A model generated the notes under the pieces. The model was not told the origin of the DNA and ran no database searches. It worked only from the letters and a program-made list of their open reading frames with translations. Position numbers and translations under genes: made by a program. DNA of 64,000 bases from Dactylis glomerata (Eukaryota > Streptophyta > Magnoliopsida > Poales > Poaceae): contig QXEO01001030.1 in NCBI GenBank assembly GCA_007115705.1, positions 839,353 through 903,352 of the forward strand, written 5' to 3'. How positions within the stretch are numbered: position 1 is the stretch's first letter; each line of letters starts with the position of its first letter. This document shows, piece by piece, positions 44,159 through 56,410 of this stretch.

Positions 44159-45205
44159 TGTTGAAATATTGGGCCATTTCAGCTTGGCCCATACTAGATT
44201 TCAGAAATTCCTAGAAATCTCAAAGCCCATGTGTGTAAGCCCATGTGACATGTAGCCCAAGTTTTTGGCTGCACAAAGGCAAGGGGTGGGAGCTAAGTTT
44301 AGTCCCACATGGAAAGTTGGGAGAGACGTAGACCAACATATAAGGTGGGGTGTTGCACCACTTGGTAAGTGAGTGAGAAGAGAAGTGCCACATGTGCGCT
44401 CCTCCTCCTCGCTCGCTCGTCTCGTCTCGTCTCGACTCGACTCGACACGTCACGACGCGCACGCCACGGTTTGTGGAATTGAGCCTCGGAGCCGAGCTTA
44501 TCTTTTTGGTGCACAGGAAAACCGAGCATTTGACCGAGTCCTTGACGGACGTGTCACAGCTAGCCGGTTCGGGTCGCTCCCGGATCGTGGGCTGCTGTAA
44601 CCGACTCGGGCGTGCGACGTGGGCGTGGCCCACGTTGCCTAGGGTTTCTCTGCTGCGCCGCCTATATAAACTCTTGCCCGGCTACCGCCGCACACACCTG
44701 AAACCGATCTAGGGTTTTGCCACCTCTCGCTGCTTGCGCCGCCTCCGTAGTCTACCTCATCCCGAGCACCGGCGTGCACCAGCGTACGGGAGAGCAGGTC
44801 TCCGGAACCACTCGCCTTTGCAATCTTGTACGGGAGAGGGCGAATTAGGTTTTTGGGAAGCGCTCTGCGCGACTACTCAAGCTCTTCATCACAGGTCGTC
44901 TTCCATCCAAGTCGGGCGGTGCAGCCTACCGCCATCTTCATCGCCGTCTGCTTCGACCGGTCTACTCCAACGTTGTGATCTACAACGTTACTGCAACAAC
45001 TACATCTCTGAACGAACGGTACGTGCGGTCTACTACTGTTCGTCTGTTCATCATGTTCTGCGAGTACATGTTTAGCTGCTACTTGTTTCCGTTCATCTTG
45101 TTGTTTAGTACATCTAGTATGTTCGAGTTACATGTGGTAGTAGCTGGTATTGTCATGTTTAATATCTTGGAATTAATCATGGAAATTGTGCCTAATTCTC
45201 CAACA
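44159..45205 (+). repeat. Copia 5' LTR (copy 2)
   Basis: A 1047-bp LTR identical in length to its counterpart in copy 1, with TATATAAA on the plus strand near 44664. Confidence 0.92.
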
Positions 45206-45244
45206 ATCCAAAAACCTAATTGTAGGCAATTTCCTAAATTATCA

Positions 45245-46030
45245 ATGGCTGGTTTTACTGATGCACTGAGGCCGGATAAATTTACCGGTGTGCACTTCAA
45301 GAGGTGGCAGTACAAAGCTGAGCTTTGGCTGACCACGATGAAAGTGTTCCAGATTAGTAAAGGCAAACCTGAAGGAACTATGTCTGAGGATGATCAGAAA
45401 AAGTTCGAGGAAGCCAATACTATCTTTGTGGGATGCATTCTGCGCATTCTTGCTGACCGTCTGTGTGATGTGTTTATGCACATAAAAGACGGGAAGGAGC
45501 TCTAGGACGCACTGAACGCCAAGTTTGGTGCTGCAGATGCTGGCAGTGAACTGTACATCATGGAGAGCTTTCATGATTTTAAGATGACTAAGGACCTTCC
45601 TGTGGTTCAACAAGCTCATGAGATACAGTGCATTGCCAAAGAGCTCAAACTCCTTAAGTGTGCCTTACCCGACAAGTTTGTGGCGGGTTGCATTATTGCT
45701 AAGTTGCCCCCTTCATGGAGGAACTTCGCCACAGCTCTCAAACACAAGAGACAGGAGATATCAGTTGAAAATCTGATAGCGTCCCTTGATGTTGAGGAGA
45801 AGGCTCGTGCTAAGGACACTACTGAGAAAGGAGAGGGTCATGCTACTGCTAACTTTGTGCAGCAGAAGGGCAAATCCTCAGGCAAGAATAAAGGGAACTT
45901 CAAGCCCTCTTTCAACAAGCCTGTAAGACTACACCTTCAAGAAGAAGAAGCCGAATAGGGACAGGAGTGATCTGACTTGTTTCACTTGTAGAGAGCCCGG
46001 CCACTTTTCCAAGGACTGCCCAAAACGCGC
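45245..46030 (+). pseudogene. Copia gag with amber codon (copy 2)
   Basis: Carries the same MAGFTDALRPDKF start, the same amber codon after DGKEL and the same KLPPSWRNFATALKHKRQE segment as copy 1. The frame break before the CFTCREPGHFSKDC knuckle differs by one base from copy 1 (residues after FNKPV differ). Confidence 0.87.
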
Positions 46031-46046
46031 AGATCACAGAGGGAAA

Positions 46047-46304
46047 ATGGCCAAGAATGTCAACGTCGTGACTGCTAGCAATACTGATGGGTATGGTAAT
46101 CTATTTACTGTTCTTTCGGTATTTCAATCTCCCTCTTGGTGGATTGATACGGGTGCTAACGTTCATGTGTGTGCTGACATATCTATGTTCACTTCTTACC
46201 AGGCCGCACGGGATTCCTCCGTCCTAATGGGCAATGGGTCACATGCCTCTGTTCGTGGTGTTGGCACGGTAGATCTAAAGTTCACTTTGGGGAAGATCGT
46301 GTAG
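46047..46304 (+). pseudogene. Copia aspartic protease (copy 2)
   Basis: Same protein as copy 1, with the WIDTGANVHVC active-site motif and the same terminal stop. Confidence 0.88.
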
Positions 46305-46313
46305 CTGAGGAAC

Positions 46314-47679
46314 GTGCAGCATGTCCCTTCTATGAACAAGAATCTTGTTAGCGGTTCCCTTCTCTGCAGAGATGGGTTTAAGGTTGTTTTAGAGTCGAAT
46401 AAGGTAGTCGTTTCCAAGCATGGACAATTTATTGGAAAAGGCTATGAGTGCGGAGGCTTGTTCTGCTTTTCACTTTCAGATTTCTGTAATAAATCCGTGA
46501 ACCATATTTGTGGCGGTGTTAATGATGATACCAGTGTTTGGCATTCTCGTTTATGTCACATTAACTTTGGTTTGATGTCTCGGTTATCCAGCATGAGTTT
46601 AATTTTGAAATTCACTATTGCCAAAGGTTCTAAGTGCCATAGTTGTGTGCAATCGAAGCAACCTCGTTAGCCTCATACGGCGGCCGAGGAAAGAAACTTG
46701 GCACCTCTAGAACTCATACATTCTGATCTATGCGAGATGAATGGTGTGTTGACAAAAGGTGAAAAGAGATATTTCATGACATTGATTGATGATGCGACTA
46801 GATTTTGCTATGTTTACTTATTGCAAACTAAAGATGAAGCTTTAGACTACTTTAAAATTTATAAGGCCGAAGTCGAAAATCAACTAGAGAGAAAGATCAA
46901 GCGTCTTAGGTCGGATCGTGGTGGAGAGTATTTTCCTAAAATCTTTGACAAATTCTATGAGGAACATGGTATTATTCATGAGAGGACGCCTCCCTACTCG
47001 CCCCAATCTAATGGGGTGGCCGAGAGGAAAAACTGCACGCTGTCTGACTTGGTGAATTCCATGCTCGACACTGCTGGTTTATCAAAGGCATGGTGGGGGG
47101 AGGCTTTGTTGACTGCATGTCATGTCCTGAATAGAGTTCCTAACAAGAATAAAGAGAAAACCCCTTATGAGGAGTGGGTTGGGAGAAAGCCATCACTTTT
47201 GTATTTGCGCACTTGGGGATGCTTGGCGAAGGTTAATATTCCCATCCCAAAGAAACGCAAACTCGGACCAAAGACAGTGGATTGCATCTTTCTAGGTTAT
47301 GCTCAGCGGAGCATTGGCTATAGATTTTTAGTAGTTAAATCCGAGGTACCTGATATGTATGTTGACACTATAATGGAATCTCGTGATGCAACATTTTTGA
47401 GAATATGTTTCCTATGAAAGATATGCATAGCACTGCTAGATTTTCTTTTGAGATAATTCCTGAATCTAGTACATCTGATGATTATTTTGAGCAACCATAT
47501 GAGAACATTTTTGAGAACGTTCATGAGAAGGATGACAATGAAGCTCCTACAAGGAGCAAGAGACGAAGGACTGCAAAGTCCTTTGGTGATGATTTTATTG
47601 TGTACCTTGTGGATGATACTCCCAAGTCCATACTGAGGTATATTGCATCACCAGATGCAGATATTGGAAAGAAGCTGTC
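46314..47679 (+). pseudogene. Copia integrase with zinc-binding region (copy 2), frameshifted
   Basis: It holds the GAG-pre region with WHSRLCHIN...KCHSC and the catalytic core with the same D, D-x35-E triad. A one-base loss near 47395 truncates the core frame at DATFLRICFL, and another near 47637 changes the C-terminus. Both are absent from copies 1 and 3. Confidence 0.9.
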
Positions 47680-49231
47680 TGATACGTCTCCAACGTATCC
47701 ATAATTTTTGATGCTCATGCGTGTTTTTACAACCATTTGCTTAGTGTTTTGTTACACTTCGTGGCATTTTTATGCATTTTTCGGAACTAACCTATTAACG
47801 AGATGCCACAGTGCGAGTTCCCTATTTTCTGCTGTTTTTGTGTTTTAGAAAAGTTACACAGGAAATATTCTCGGAATTGGACGAAACAAAAGCGAGACGT
47901 CCAGATATTTCACGGAGCTTCCAGAACACCGAAGGAGAGATGGAGAGGAGCCACTAGTGGGCCACACCACCAGGGGGCACGGAACACATCACGATCCGCC
48001 GCCGCCGTCGACCCGAAGATCGGGAGGGTCCAGAAGCTCTTCCCGGCACCCTGCCGGAGAGGGGAATCGCCACCGGAGGTCTTCTTCATCGCCATGCTTG
48101 CATCCGGCGCGATGAGTGAGTAGTCTACCTTGGACTATGGGTCCATAACAGTAGCTAGTTGGTTGTATTCTCCACCATGTGCTTCATGTTTAGATCTCGT
48201 GAGCTGCTTTACATGATCGAGATCACCGTTATGTAATTCTACATGTTGTGTTTATTGGGATCCGATGAATATTGGTGTTATGATTGAGTTGATGTACTGA
48301 ATATTATCTTATGTTATCTCTATGTTGTTTATGATCTTGCATGCTCTCCGTTGTTAGTAGCTATCTTGGCCGAGTAGTTGCTAGTGACTCCAAGGGGGGT
48401 ATTATGCTCGATAGTGGGTTCATGCCTCTATTTAATCTGGGGGAGTGACAAAAACCTCTAAGGTTGTAGATGTGTTGTTGCTACTAGGGGGAAAACAACA
48501 TTCATATGCTCAAGGGCATATGCTTGGTTTACATTACACACTTTGTTTAATGCAATTATCTATTGTTCGCAACTTAATACTTGTGGAGTTCTCGGATTGA
48601 TTCGCCACAAGTGGATTATTAGTCATAGATGCAGTTGGATGGCGGTCTATGTATCTTGTTGTAATGCCCAGAGTAAATCTCATAGTGATCCTCTCGACAT
48701 ATGCACGTTGTCTTTATTCTATCAATTGCCCAACTGTAATTTGTTTACCCAGCATGTTATTTTATCTTATGGAGAGACCACTAGCGAACTGTGGACCCCG
48801 GTCCTATTTCCTATATATGCCATCACCTGTTTACTTTACTCGCACTGTTTACTTTACTCGCATACTATTATCACTTTCCACTCGATACGCTCATACCCTT
48901 TGTTTCAAGCAAACCGGTGAGACTGACAACCTCATCGTAAGTTGGGAACAAAGTATTTGGTTGTGTTGTGTGCAGGTTCCACATTGCCGCTCGCAAAGCA
49001 AAGCTTGGACGAGGCGCCCTAAATTGTCCGGAGCTGTCGCGAAGCTAGCGGGCATCCCCTTCGGTCGTATTGTCATCCTCCTACTGGATTGATAACCTTG
49101 GTTTCATTACTGAGGGAAAAACTTGCTGCTATATTCATCAAACCTTGCTCTTGGGGTTTCCAACTGGCCGGTCATTTACTTCATCTACAAACGCAATTAA
49201 GTTCTCTAGCACCTTCAATACCGCGTCATCA
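47680..49231 (+). mobile_element. Solo LTR in Copia pol (copy 2)
   Basis: Same insertion as 24148-25708, flanked by CTGTC at 47675-47679 and 49232-49236. It is nine bases shorter because of scattered indels. Confidence 0.9.
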
Positions 49232-49236
49232 CTGTC

Positions 49237-50728
49237 CAAAATGAGATGGACTCGATTCTTTCTAATGGAACATGGGAATTATCTGAGTGCCCCCATGGCT
49301 GTAAGCCGGTGGGCTGCAAATGGGTGTTCAAGAAGAAGCTAAGGCCTGATGGTACTATTGAGAAGTATAAGGCGAGACTTGTAGCGAAAGGCTACACACA
49401 CAGAGAGAAGGCGAAGATTACTTTGACACCTATTCACCTGTCGCAAGACTAACCACCATTCGAGTACTACTTTCCATGGCTCCCTCCTATGGTCTTATCG
49501 TTCATCAAATGGATGTAAAGACAGCTTTCCTTAATGGAGAGTTGGAAGAGGAAATCTATATGGATCAGCCTGATGGATTTGTGGTAAAAGGTGAAGAGAG
49601 AAAGGTGTGCAAGTTGCTAAAATCTTTATATGGCCTGAAACAAGCACCTAAGCAATGGCATGAGAAGTTTGACAGAACTTTAACTTCTGTTGGCTTTGTC
49701 ATTAATGAGGCTGACAAGTGCGTCTACTATCGCCATGGTGGGGGCGAAGGTGTTATATTGTGTTTGTACGTTGATGATATTCTCATCTTTGGTACAAACA
49801 TGAAAGTAATACATGAGGTCAAGTCTTTCTTGTCAAAGTGCTTTGATATGAAAGATCTAGGAGAAGCTGATGTGATCCTGAACATCAAGCTGAATAAGAA
49901 CGGAGTGGGATTACTTTATCGCAATCTCACTATGTTGAGAAGATCTTGAGCCGATTTGGCTTTATTGATAGCAAGTCTTCTCCAACACCTTATGATCCCA
50001 ATGTGATATTACGTAAGAACAAGAACGAACCAACAGATCAACTGAGATATTCTCAGATCGTTGGTTCACTCATGTACTTAGCGAGCGCGACAAGTCCTGA
50101 CATCTCTTTTGCTGTGAGCAAGTTGAGTAGGTTCATGTCAAACCCGGGTATTGATCATTGGCATGCACTTGAAAGGGTCATGCACTATCTATGTGGTACA
50201 ATGAGTTACGGGATTTACTATTCAGGGCACCCTGCTGTGCTTGAAGGATATAGTGACGCAAATTGGATCTCTTATGTAGATGATATCAAAGCCACTAGTG
50301 GGTATGTGTTTACCTTTGGAGGTGGCGCTGTATCATGGAGATCATGTAGGCAAACCATATTGACGAGGTCAACTATGGAAGCAGAACTTACTGCTTTAGA
50401 CACAGCCACTGTAGAGTCAGAATGGCTGCGTGAGCTCTTGATGGACTTGCCGGTGGTTGAAAAACCTGTGCCGGCCATCCTCTTGAATTGTGACAATCAA
50501 ACAGTTATTGTCAAAGTGAACAATTCTAAGGATAACGCGAAGTCATCAAGACACGTTAAAAGACGTTTGAAGTCTGCCAGGAAATTGCGAAACTCCGGAG
50601 TAATAACTGTTACGTATATTCAAACAGACAAAAACCTGGCAGATCCCTTTACAAAGGAACTATCATGCAATGTGATAGACAGTGCATCGAGGGAGATGGG
50701 TTTGAGACCCATAGATGTTATGCCATAG
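49237..50728 (+). pseudogene. Copia reverse transcriptase / RNase H (copy 2), frameshifted
   Basis: RVT_2 and RNase H motifs are as in copy 1, including LYVDDILIFG. Besides the shared frameshift near 49450, a further indel near 49905 splits the frame after NIKLNKN, so the 417-residue frame of copies 1 and 3 is broken into 157 and 260 residues. The 3' untranslated region follows to 51268. Confidence 0.9.
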
Positions 50729-51268
50729 TGGTAACCCAACCTTTATGATCAGAGATCCCGTGAATTAGCACCTGGAAAAAACAAGCTAGTGGTTTAACTG
50801 AGGAGAGTATCCTGTAACCCTCTCTATGTGAAGATGCATTACTCTCAAAATCTGTAAGGCAGGTTGACAATATGCCTTAATGTGTTTCTGTTGGCTATGA
50901 TTAGCAAAGATGCTGTCCTACAGAGCATTCTTGAAAGAACACACCTATATGAGCCCGACTGTTAAACGTCGCAGTCTATGAGATTTGGGTGGTCTCTAGT
51001 AAACTCATGAAGAGACCATGGAGTACGACGCATATGCTCCAACCCGGGGGTAGGCTACTGGCAGCCATGTACTGGTTATAACTTTGAGTGAAATCTTGAC
51101 GCACAAAACTTGCAATTCAAGGCGTAGTCCATTGTTCAAGTTGCTGATAGACGTAGCTTAAGGTTCTAGGCGGAAGTTCAACTTAACATTCTCTGCTGAA
51201 ACACTGGTATAAACAAGTAGTGAGGTTTGGCAAATCTCTAAATGGGCATTTGAGATCTGTTGGGGGAT

Positions 51269-52307
51269 TGTTGAAATATTGGGCCATTTCAGCTTGGCCC
51301 ATACTAGATTTTAGAAATTCCTAGAAATCTCAAAGCCATGTGTGTAAGCCCATGTGACATGCAGCCCAAGTTTTTGGCTGCACAAAGTCAAGGGGTGGGA
51401 GCTAAGTTTAGTCCCATATGGAAAGTTGGAAGAGATGTCGACCAACATATAAGGTGGGGTGTTGCACCACTTGGTAAGTGAGTGAAGAGAAGTGCCACAC
51501 GCGCGCTTCTACTCCTCCTCGCTCGCTCGTCTCGTCTCGACTCGACACGTCAAGACGCGCGCGCGCGCCGCGGTTTGCGGAATTGAGCCTCGGAGTCGAG
51601 CTTATCTTTTTGGTGCACAGGAAAAACCGAGCGTTTGACCGTCCTTGACGGACGCGTCACAGCTAGCCGGTTCGGGTCGCTCCCGGATCGTGGGCTGCTG
51701 TAACCGACTCGGGCGTGCGACGTGGGCGTGACCCACGTTGCCTAGGGTTTCTCCGCTGCGCCGCCTATATAAACTCTTGCCCGGCTACCGCCGCACACAC
51801 CTGAAACCGATCTAGGGTTTTGCCACCTCTCGCTGCTTGCGCCGCCTCCATAGTCTACCTCATCCCGAGCGCCGGCGTGCACCAGCGTACGGGAGAGCAG
51901 GTCTCCGGAACCACTCGCCTTTGCGATCCTGTACGGGAGAGGACGAATTAGGTTTTGGGAAGCGCTCTGCGCGACTGCTCAAGCTCTTCATCATGGGTCG
52001 TCTTCCATCCAAGTCGGGCGGTGCAGCCTACCGCCGTCTTCATCGCCGTCTGCTTTGATCGGTCTACTCCAACGTTGTGATCAACAACGTTACTGCAACA
52101 ACTACATCTGCGAACGAACGGTACGTGCGGTCTACTACTGTTCGTCTGTTCATCATGTTCTGCGAGTACATGTTTAGCTGCTACTTGTTTTCATTCATCT
52201 TGCTGTTTAGTACATCTAGTATGTTCGAGTTACATGTGGTAGTAGCTGGTATTGTCATGTTTAATATCTTGGAATTAATCATGGAAATTGTGCCTAATTC
52301 TCCAACA
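51269..52307 (+). repeat. Copia 3' LTR (copy 2)
   Basis: 1039 bases against 1044 in copies 1 and 3; the differences include losses such as GAGTC lost near 51637 and shortened homopolymers. Confidence 0.9.
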
Positions 52308-53099
52308 ATCCGGAGCCAAATGTGTAAAAGGAACGTACATGCATGATTAATTTGGCAGAGACGGTGCATTGGAGATTAGAGACTGAAATTTGGCACTGAT
52401 TACTAGTCGAAGATTAATCAAATGAACTGAAGAAATAACAGCACTAGAAGAAATAGGACGACACTTCGTTACAGCTTCAGGTTTTAGACGACCGTAAAAT
52501 CCATCGCATACAATTAAGCTGCATCAACGGGCGATACACGAATGGAAACTGTGCAGCTGAGAGCACCCTACATCTCATCCCAGAACTCAAACATAGCAGT
52601 AGCTAACAAATCGAAGGAGCAAAAAAAAAAAAAACAAATCGAAGGAGAACGAGCAAAGGGATGAGACCGAACTGCGAGGCACCGCTTGGTCTCCATCAAT
52701 TTCCTAGACAAATGCTGCAGCAGCAAGCATGTTAGGCGAGCAAACGGCGAGGCACAACCCCCGCCGCGAAATAGCAGCACTCTAGAGATATCAAATGACT
52801 GAAGAAATAACAACACTCTAGAAGAAATAGGACGCACTTCGTTGCAGCTTCAGGTTTTACGCGACCATAAAATCCGTCTGAAAGAAAACAAAACTACGAG
52901 TTCAGACTTCAGATAATTAAGCTTTAAGCTGCATCATAGCATTAGATCATCGGGCATAACGGGCGATACACGAATGGCAGTTGTACAGCTGCACCCTGCA
53001 TCACATCCCAGCATTCAAACATAGCAGTACAAGTATGAGCCAACAAATCGAGGAGAAAGAGCTGCGAGGCACTGTTTGGTCTGCAACTGCATCAGTTTC

Positions 53100-53867
53100 C
53101 TAGATAAATGCAGCAGCAGCGACAGAAGCAGCTGCAAGCATGGTAGGCGAGCAAACGGCGAGGCCCAACACCGCCGCGACTGCGATGACGCCGATGGAAA
53201 CCTTAGCAACCACCGGAACTTTGAGGCCCGCCTTCTTCTCCACGGACGGGAGACTATCGAGGATGGACAACATTTCGGCGGCGCTTGAACGCGCAAGCCT
53301 CGCCGCCGCAGACTCTACCATGCACCACCAACGGTCCGGACGGCTTGACCTGGACGATGGCAGATGAAGGTCCGCCACCGACACTGATGCCTCTCACCGT
53401 GTACTCGACGAGGGCGGACACCTCCCGGGCGCAGATAGGCCCGTCGAGCCATCCAGTTTGGTTTTCACCGAGGCGGCCGCCGCGCCGCCGTACAGGGCTC
53501 GATCAGCGCAACGACGCGGCATTTAATGCTCGCGGCGGCGCGTTGGACCTCGGCGTAGGCTTGGCGGCGACCCAGGATGCCGCACTGGATAACGCGTACA
53601 CGTAGCTTGCTGCGGCCTCCTGCGCTTGGGTGATGGCCTCCATCACGCCGTGGACAGCATCGAGAGGCCTTGTTACCTGCGCGAAGCCACTGGACAAGGG
53701 GCAGCAGTGGTACCGCCGGATCCTCCGAAGTAGGTACAGCATGGTAAGTCCAGCCCGCAGCTGCCCCGTGACCGCCGCTCCCACCAATCCGAGAGCAAAC
53801 TGCGAAACCACCGGCCCTGCCGCCGCGGAAATTGCTTGGCCAGCTACCTTGCTCACAGAGCTCCCAT
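53100..53867 (-). pseudogene. Host gene, copy 2 (inverted, frameshifted)
   Basis: This corresponds to the intact 259-codon gene at 19484-20263 but is 12 bases shorter, with scattered one-base losses. One removes an A soon after the ATG (GGGAAGC to GGGAGC), so the frame fails almost at once. Others occur in GGATTCCGG, CCCCTTGG and CGCCGCAGG equivalents. The TATA box equivalent also lost a base (near 53953). Its 3' tail duplication is kept. If these differences are sequencing errors, the locus is the same gene read again; if real, this copy is dead. Confidence 0.85.
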
Positions 53868-54277
53868 GGTTTGGCTATTTGGCTTTCTGCAAACTTCAGA
53901 ACGGATCGAGTGATAGTGACGATAATTACTGGAAAGGCTCTGTAGCAGGATTTTAGTGAGCGAGAGTTAAATGGAGCAGGGGAAGTGAAGCCACGAATAT
54001 TAATTTGGAGGCTCAATCGCATGGGAACTCGTGGATATGGCCACCCGCAAATCGCTGATCCCTCGAGCAGGCAACGGAGCAACGGGCGATCGCATGCATC
54101 GGGGCTCGGTCTGCAAAAGCAGCTCGGATCAAGCCATTGGACGAGGCGGCGGCAGGCCTCCATTTAGTTTTTTTTTTTTAAATCACGTCTCCTGTTTTTG
54201 AAATACATGCGATCGCCCGTTGGCTATCGACTCATACTAGTACTATGTCATCTAAAATTAATATAGAGTAAATAATA

Positions 54278-54427
54278 CTCCCTCCGTTTTTAAATATAAG
54301 ATGTTTTAATATTATAAACGCAATGTCTATACATCTTTTAGTGTGTAGGTTCATGACTACACAGACTAAAAGATGTCTAGATTACTTGCTTCACAAACCT
54401 AAACATCTTATATTAAAAAGGAGGGAG
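54278..54427. mobile_element. Stowaway MITE at the palindrome pivot
   Basis: This is the reverse of the MITE at 18914-19071, with several one-base losses, flanked on both sides by the same host sequence in opposite orientations (54240-54277 left, 54428-54500 right). In copy 1 only the right flank has that sequence. One MITE therefore serves as the end of copy 2 and the start of copy 3. Confidence 0.9.
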
Positions 54428-54749
54428 TATTATTTACTCTATATTAATTTTAGATGACATAGTACTAGTATGAGTCGATAGCCAACGGGCGATCGCATGT
54501 ATTTCAAAAACAGGAGACGTGATTTAAAAAAAAAAACTAAATGGAGGCCTGCCGCCGCCTCGTCCAATGGCTTGATCCGAGCTGCTTTTGCAGACCGAGC
54601 CCCGATGCATGCGATCGCCCGTTGCTCCGTTGCTCTGCTCGAGGGATCAGCGATTTGCGGGTGGCCATATCCACGAGTTCCCATGCGATTGAGCCTCCAA
54701 ATTAATATTCGTGGCTTCACTTCCCCTGCTCCATTTAACTCTCGCTCAC

Positions 54750-54755
54750 TATAAA
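54750..54755 (+). promoter_or_regulatory. TATA box of the host gene (copy 3)
   Basis: TATAAA preserved in the same context as copy 1, 89 bases before the ATG. Confidence 0.6.
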
Positions 54756-54838
54756 TCCTGCTACAGAGCCTTTCCAGTAATTATCGTCACTATCACTCGA
54801 TCCGTTCTGAAGTTTGCAGAAAGCCAAATAGCCAAACC

Positions 54839-55614
54839 ATGGAAGCTCTGTGAGCAAGGTAGCTGGCCAAGCAATTTCCGCGGCGGCAGGGCCGGTGGTT
54901 TCGCAGTTTGCTCTCGGATTGGGGGAGCGGCGGTCACGGGGGCAGCTGCGGCTGGACTTACCCTGCTGTACCTACTTCGGAGGATTCCGGCGGTACCACT
55001 GCTGCCCCTTGGTCCAGTGGCTTCGCCGCAGGTAACAAGGCCACTCTCGATGCTGTCCACGGCGTGATGGAGGCCATCACCCAAGCGCAGGAGGCCGCAG
55101 CAAGCTACGTGTACGCGTTATCCAGTGCGGCATCCTGGGTCGCCGCCAAGGCCTACGCCGAGGTCCAACGCGCCGCCGCGAGCATTAAATGCCGCGTCGT
55201 TGCGCTGATCGAGCGCCTGTACGGCGGCGCGGCGGCCGCCTCGGTGAAAACCAAACTGGATGGCGTCGACGGGCCTATCTGCGCCCGGGAGGTGTCCTCC
55301 CTCGTCGAGTACACGGTGAGAGGCATCAGTGTCGGTGGCGGACCTTCATCTGCCATCGTCCAGGTCAAGCCGTCCGGACCGTTGGTGGTGCATGTGGTAG
55401 AGTCTGCGGCGGCGCGGCTTGCGCGTTCAAGCGCCGCCGAAATTTGTCCATCCTCGATAGTCTCCCGTCCGTGGAGAAGAAGGCGGGCCTCAAAGTTCCG
55501 GTGGTTGCTAAGGTTTCCATCGGCGTCATCGCAGTCGCGGCGGTGTTGGGCCTCGCCGTTTGCTCGCCTACCATGCTTGCAGCTGCTTCTGTCGCTGCTG
55601 CTGCATTTTATTAG
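54839..55614 (+). pseudogene. Host gene, copy 3 (frameshifted)
   Basis: This is collinear with the intact gene. A G is lost directly after the start (ATGGGAAGC to ATGGAAGC), so the natural frame ends after a few codons. Another change occurs in GGTGGGAG, a G is lost in GCGGGCTGG, and the bases around ATGTTGTCC and the stop codon are altered. Long stretches between these indels are unchanged, so a 264-residue ORF in the central part still reads the normal sequence out of context. The mix of loss and conservation fits raw-read error better than decay. Confidence 0.85.
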
Positions 55615-56410
55615 GAAACTGATGCAGAGTTGCAGACCAAACAGTGCCTCGCAGCTCTTTCTCCTTCGATTTGTTGGCTCATACTTGTACTGCTATGTTT
55701 GAATGCTGGATTTGATGCAGGGTGCAGCTTTAACACTGCCATTTCGTGTATCGCCCGTTATGCCACGATGATCTAATGCTATGAATGCAGCTTAAAGCTA
55801 ATTATCTGAAGTCTGAACTCGTAGTTTTGTTTTCTTTCAGACGGATTTTATGGTCGCGTAAACCTGAAGCTGCAACGAAGTGTCGTCCTATTTCTTCTAG
55901 AGTGTTGTTATTTCTTCATCATTTGATATCTTCTAGAGTGCTGCTATTTCGCGGCGGGGGTTGTGCCTCGCCGTTTGCTCGCCTAACATGCTTGCTGCTG
56001 CAGCATTGTCTAGGAAATTGATGGAGACCAAGCGGTGCCTCGCAGTTCGGTCTCATCCCTTTGCTCGTTCTCCTTCGATTTGTTTTTTTTTTTTTGCTCC
56101 TTCGATTTGTTAGCTACTGCTATGTTTGAGTTCTGGGATGAGATGTAGGGTGCTCTCAGCTGCACAGTTTCCATTCGTGTATCGCCCGTTGATGCAGCTT
56201 AATTGTATGCGATGGATTTACGGTCGTCTAAAACCTGAAGCTGTAACGAAGTGTCGTCCTATTTCTTCTAGTGCTGTTATTTCTTCAGTTCATTTGATTA
56301 ATCTTCGACTAGTAATCAGTGCCAAATTTCAGTCTCTAATCTCCAATATTGCACCGTCTCTGCCAAATTAATCATGCATGTACGTTCCTTTTACACATTT
56401 GGCTCCGGAT
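55615..56410 (+). other. 3' flank of the host gene, copy 3
   Basis: Holds the same two 3'-end repeat units as 20200-20583 and 20616-20960, with scattered indels up to about 56370. No other gene is seen. Confidence 0.75.

Larger units (their letters stand above)
44159..52307 (+). mobile_element. Copia LTR retrotransposon with nested solo LTR (copy 2)
   Basis: Same insertion as 21063-29232 in reverse, bounded by ATCCG at 44154-44158 and 52308-52312. It holds all the mutations of copy 1 and additional one-base indels that break integrase and RT again. The flanking duplication and the nested solo LTR show that it is a copy of the locus and not a second transposition. Confidence 0.95.
39277..54427 (-). 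repeat. Large duplicated block, copy 2 (inverted)
   Basis: This is the reverse complement of 18914-34214, element by element. Differences are mainly one-base insertions or deletions, dense at 39277-42700 and 52000-54430, and sparser between. Confidence 0.93.

Noticed and set aside
44159..52307. Second independent Copia insertion
   Set aside because: Same flanking bases, same nested solo LTR at the same site and same inactivating mutations as copy 1 show duplication of the locus and not transposition.
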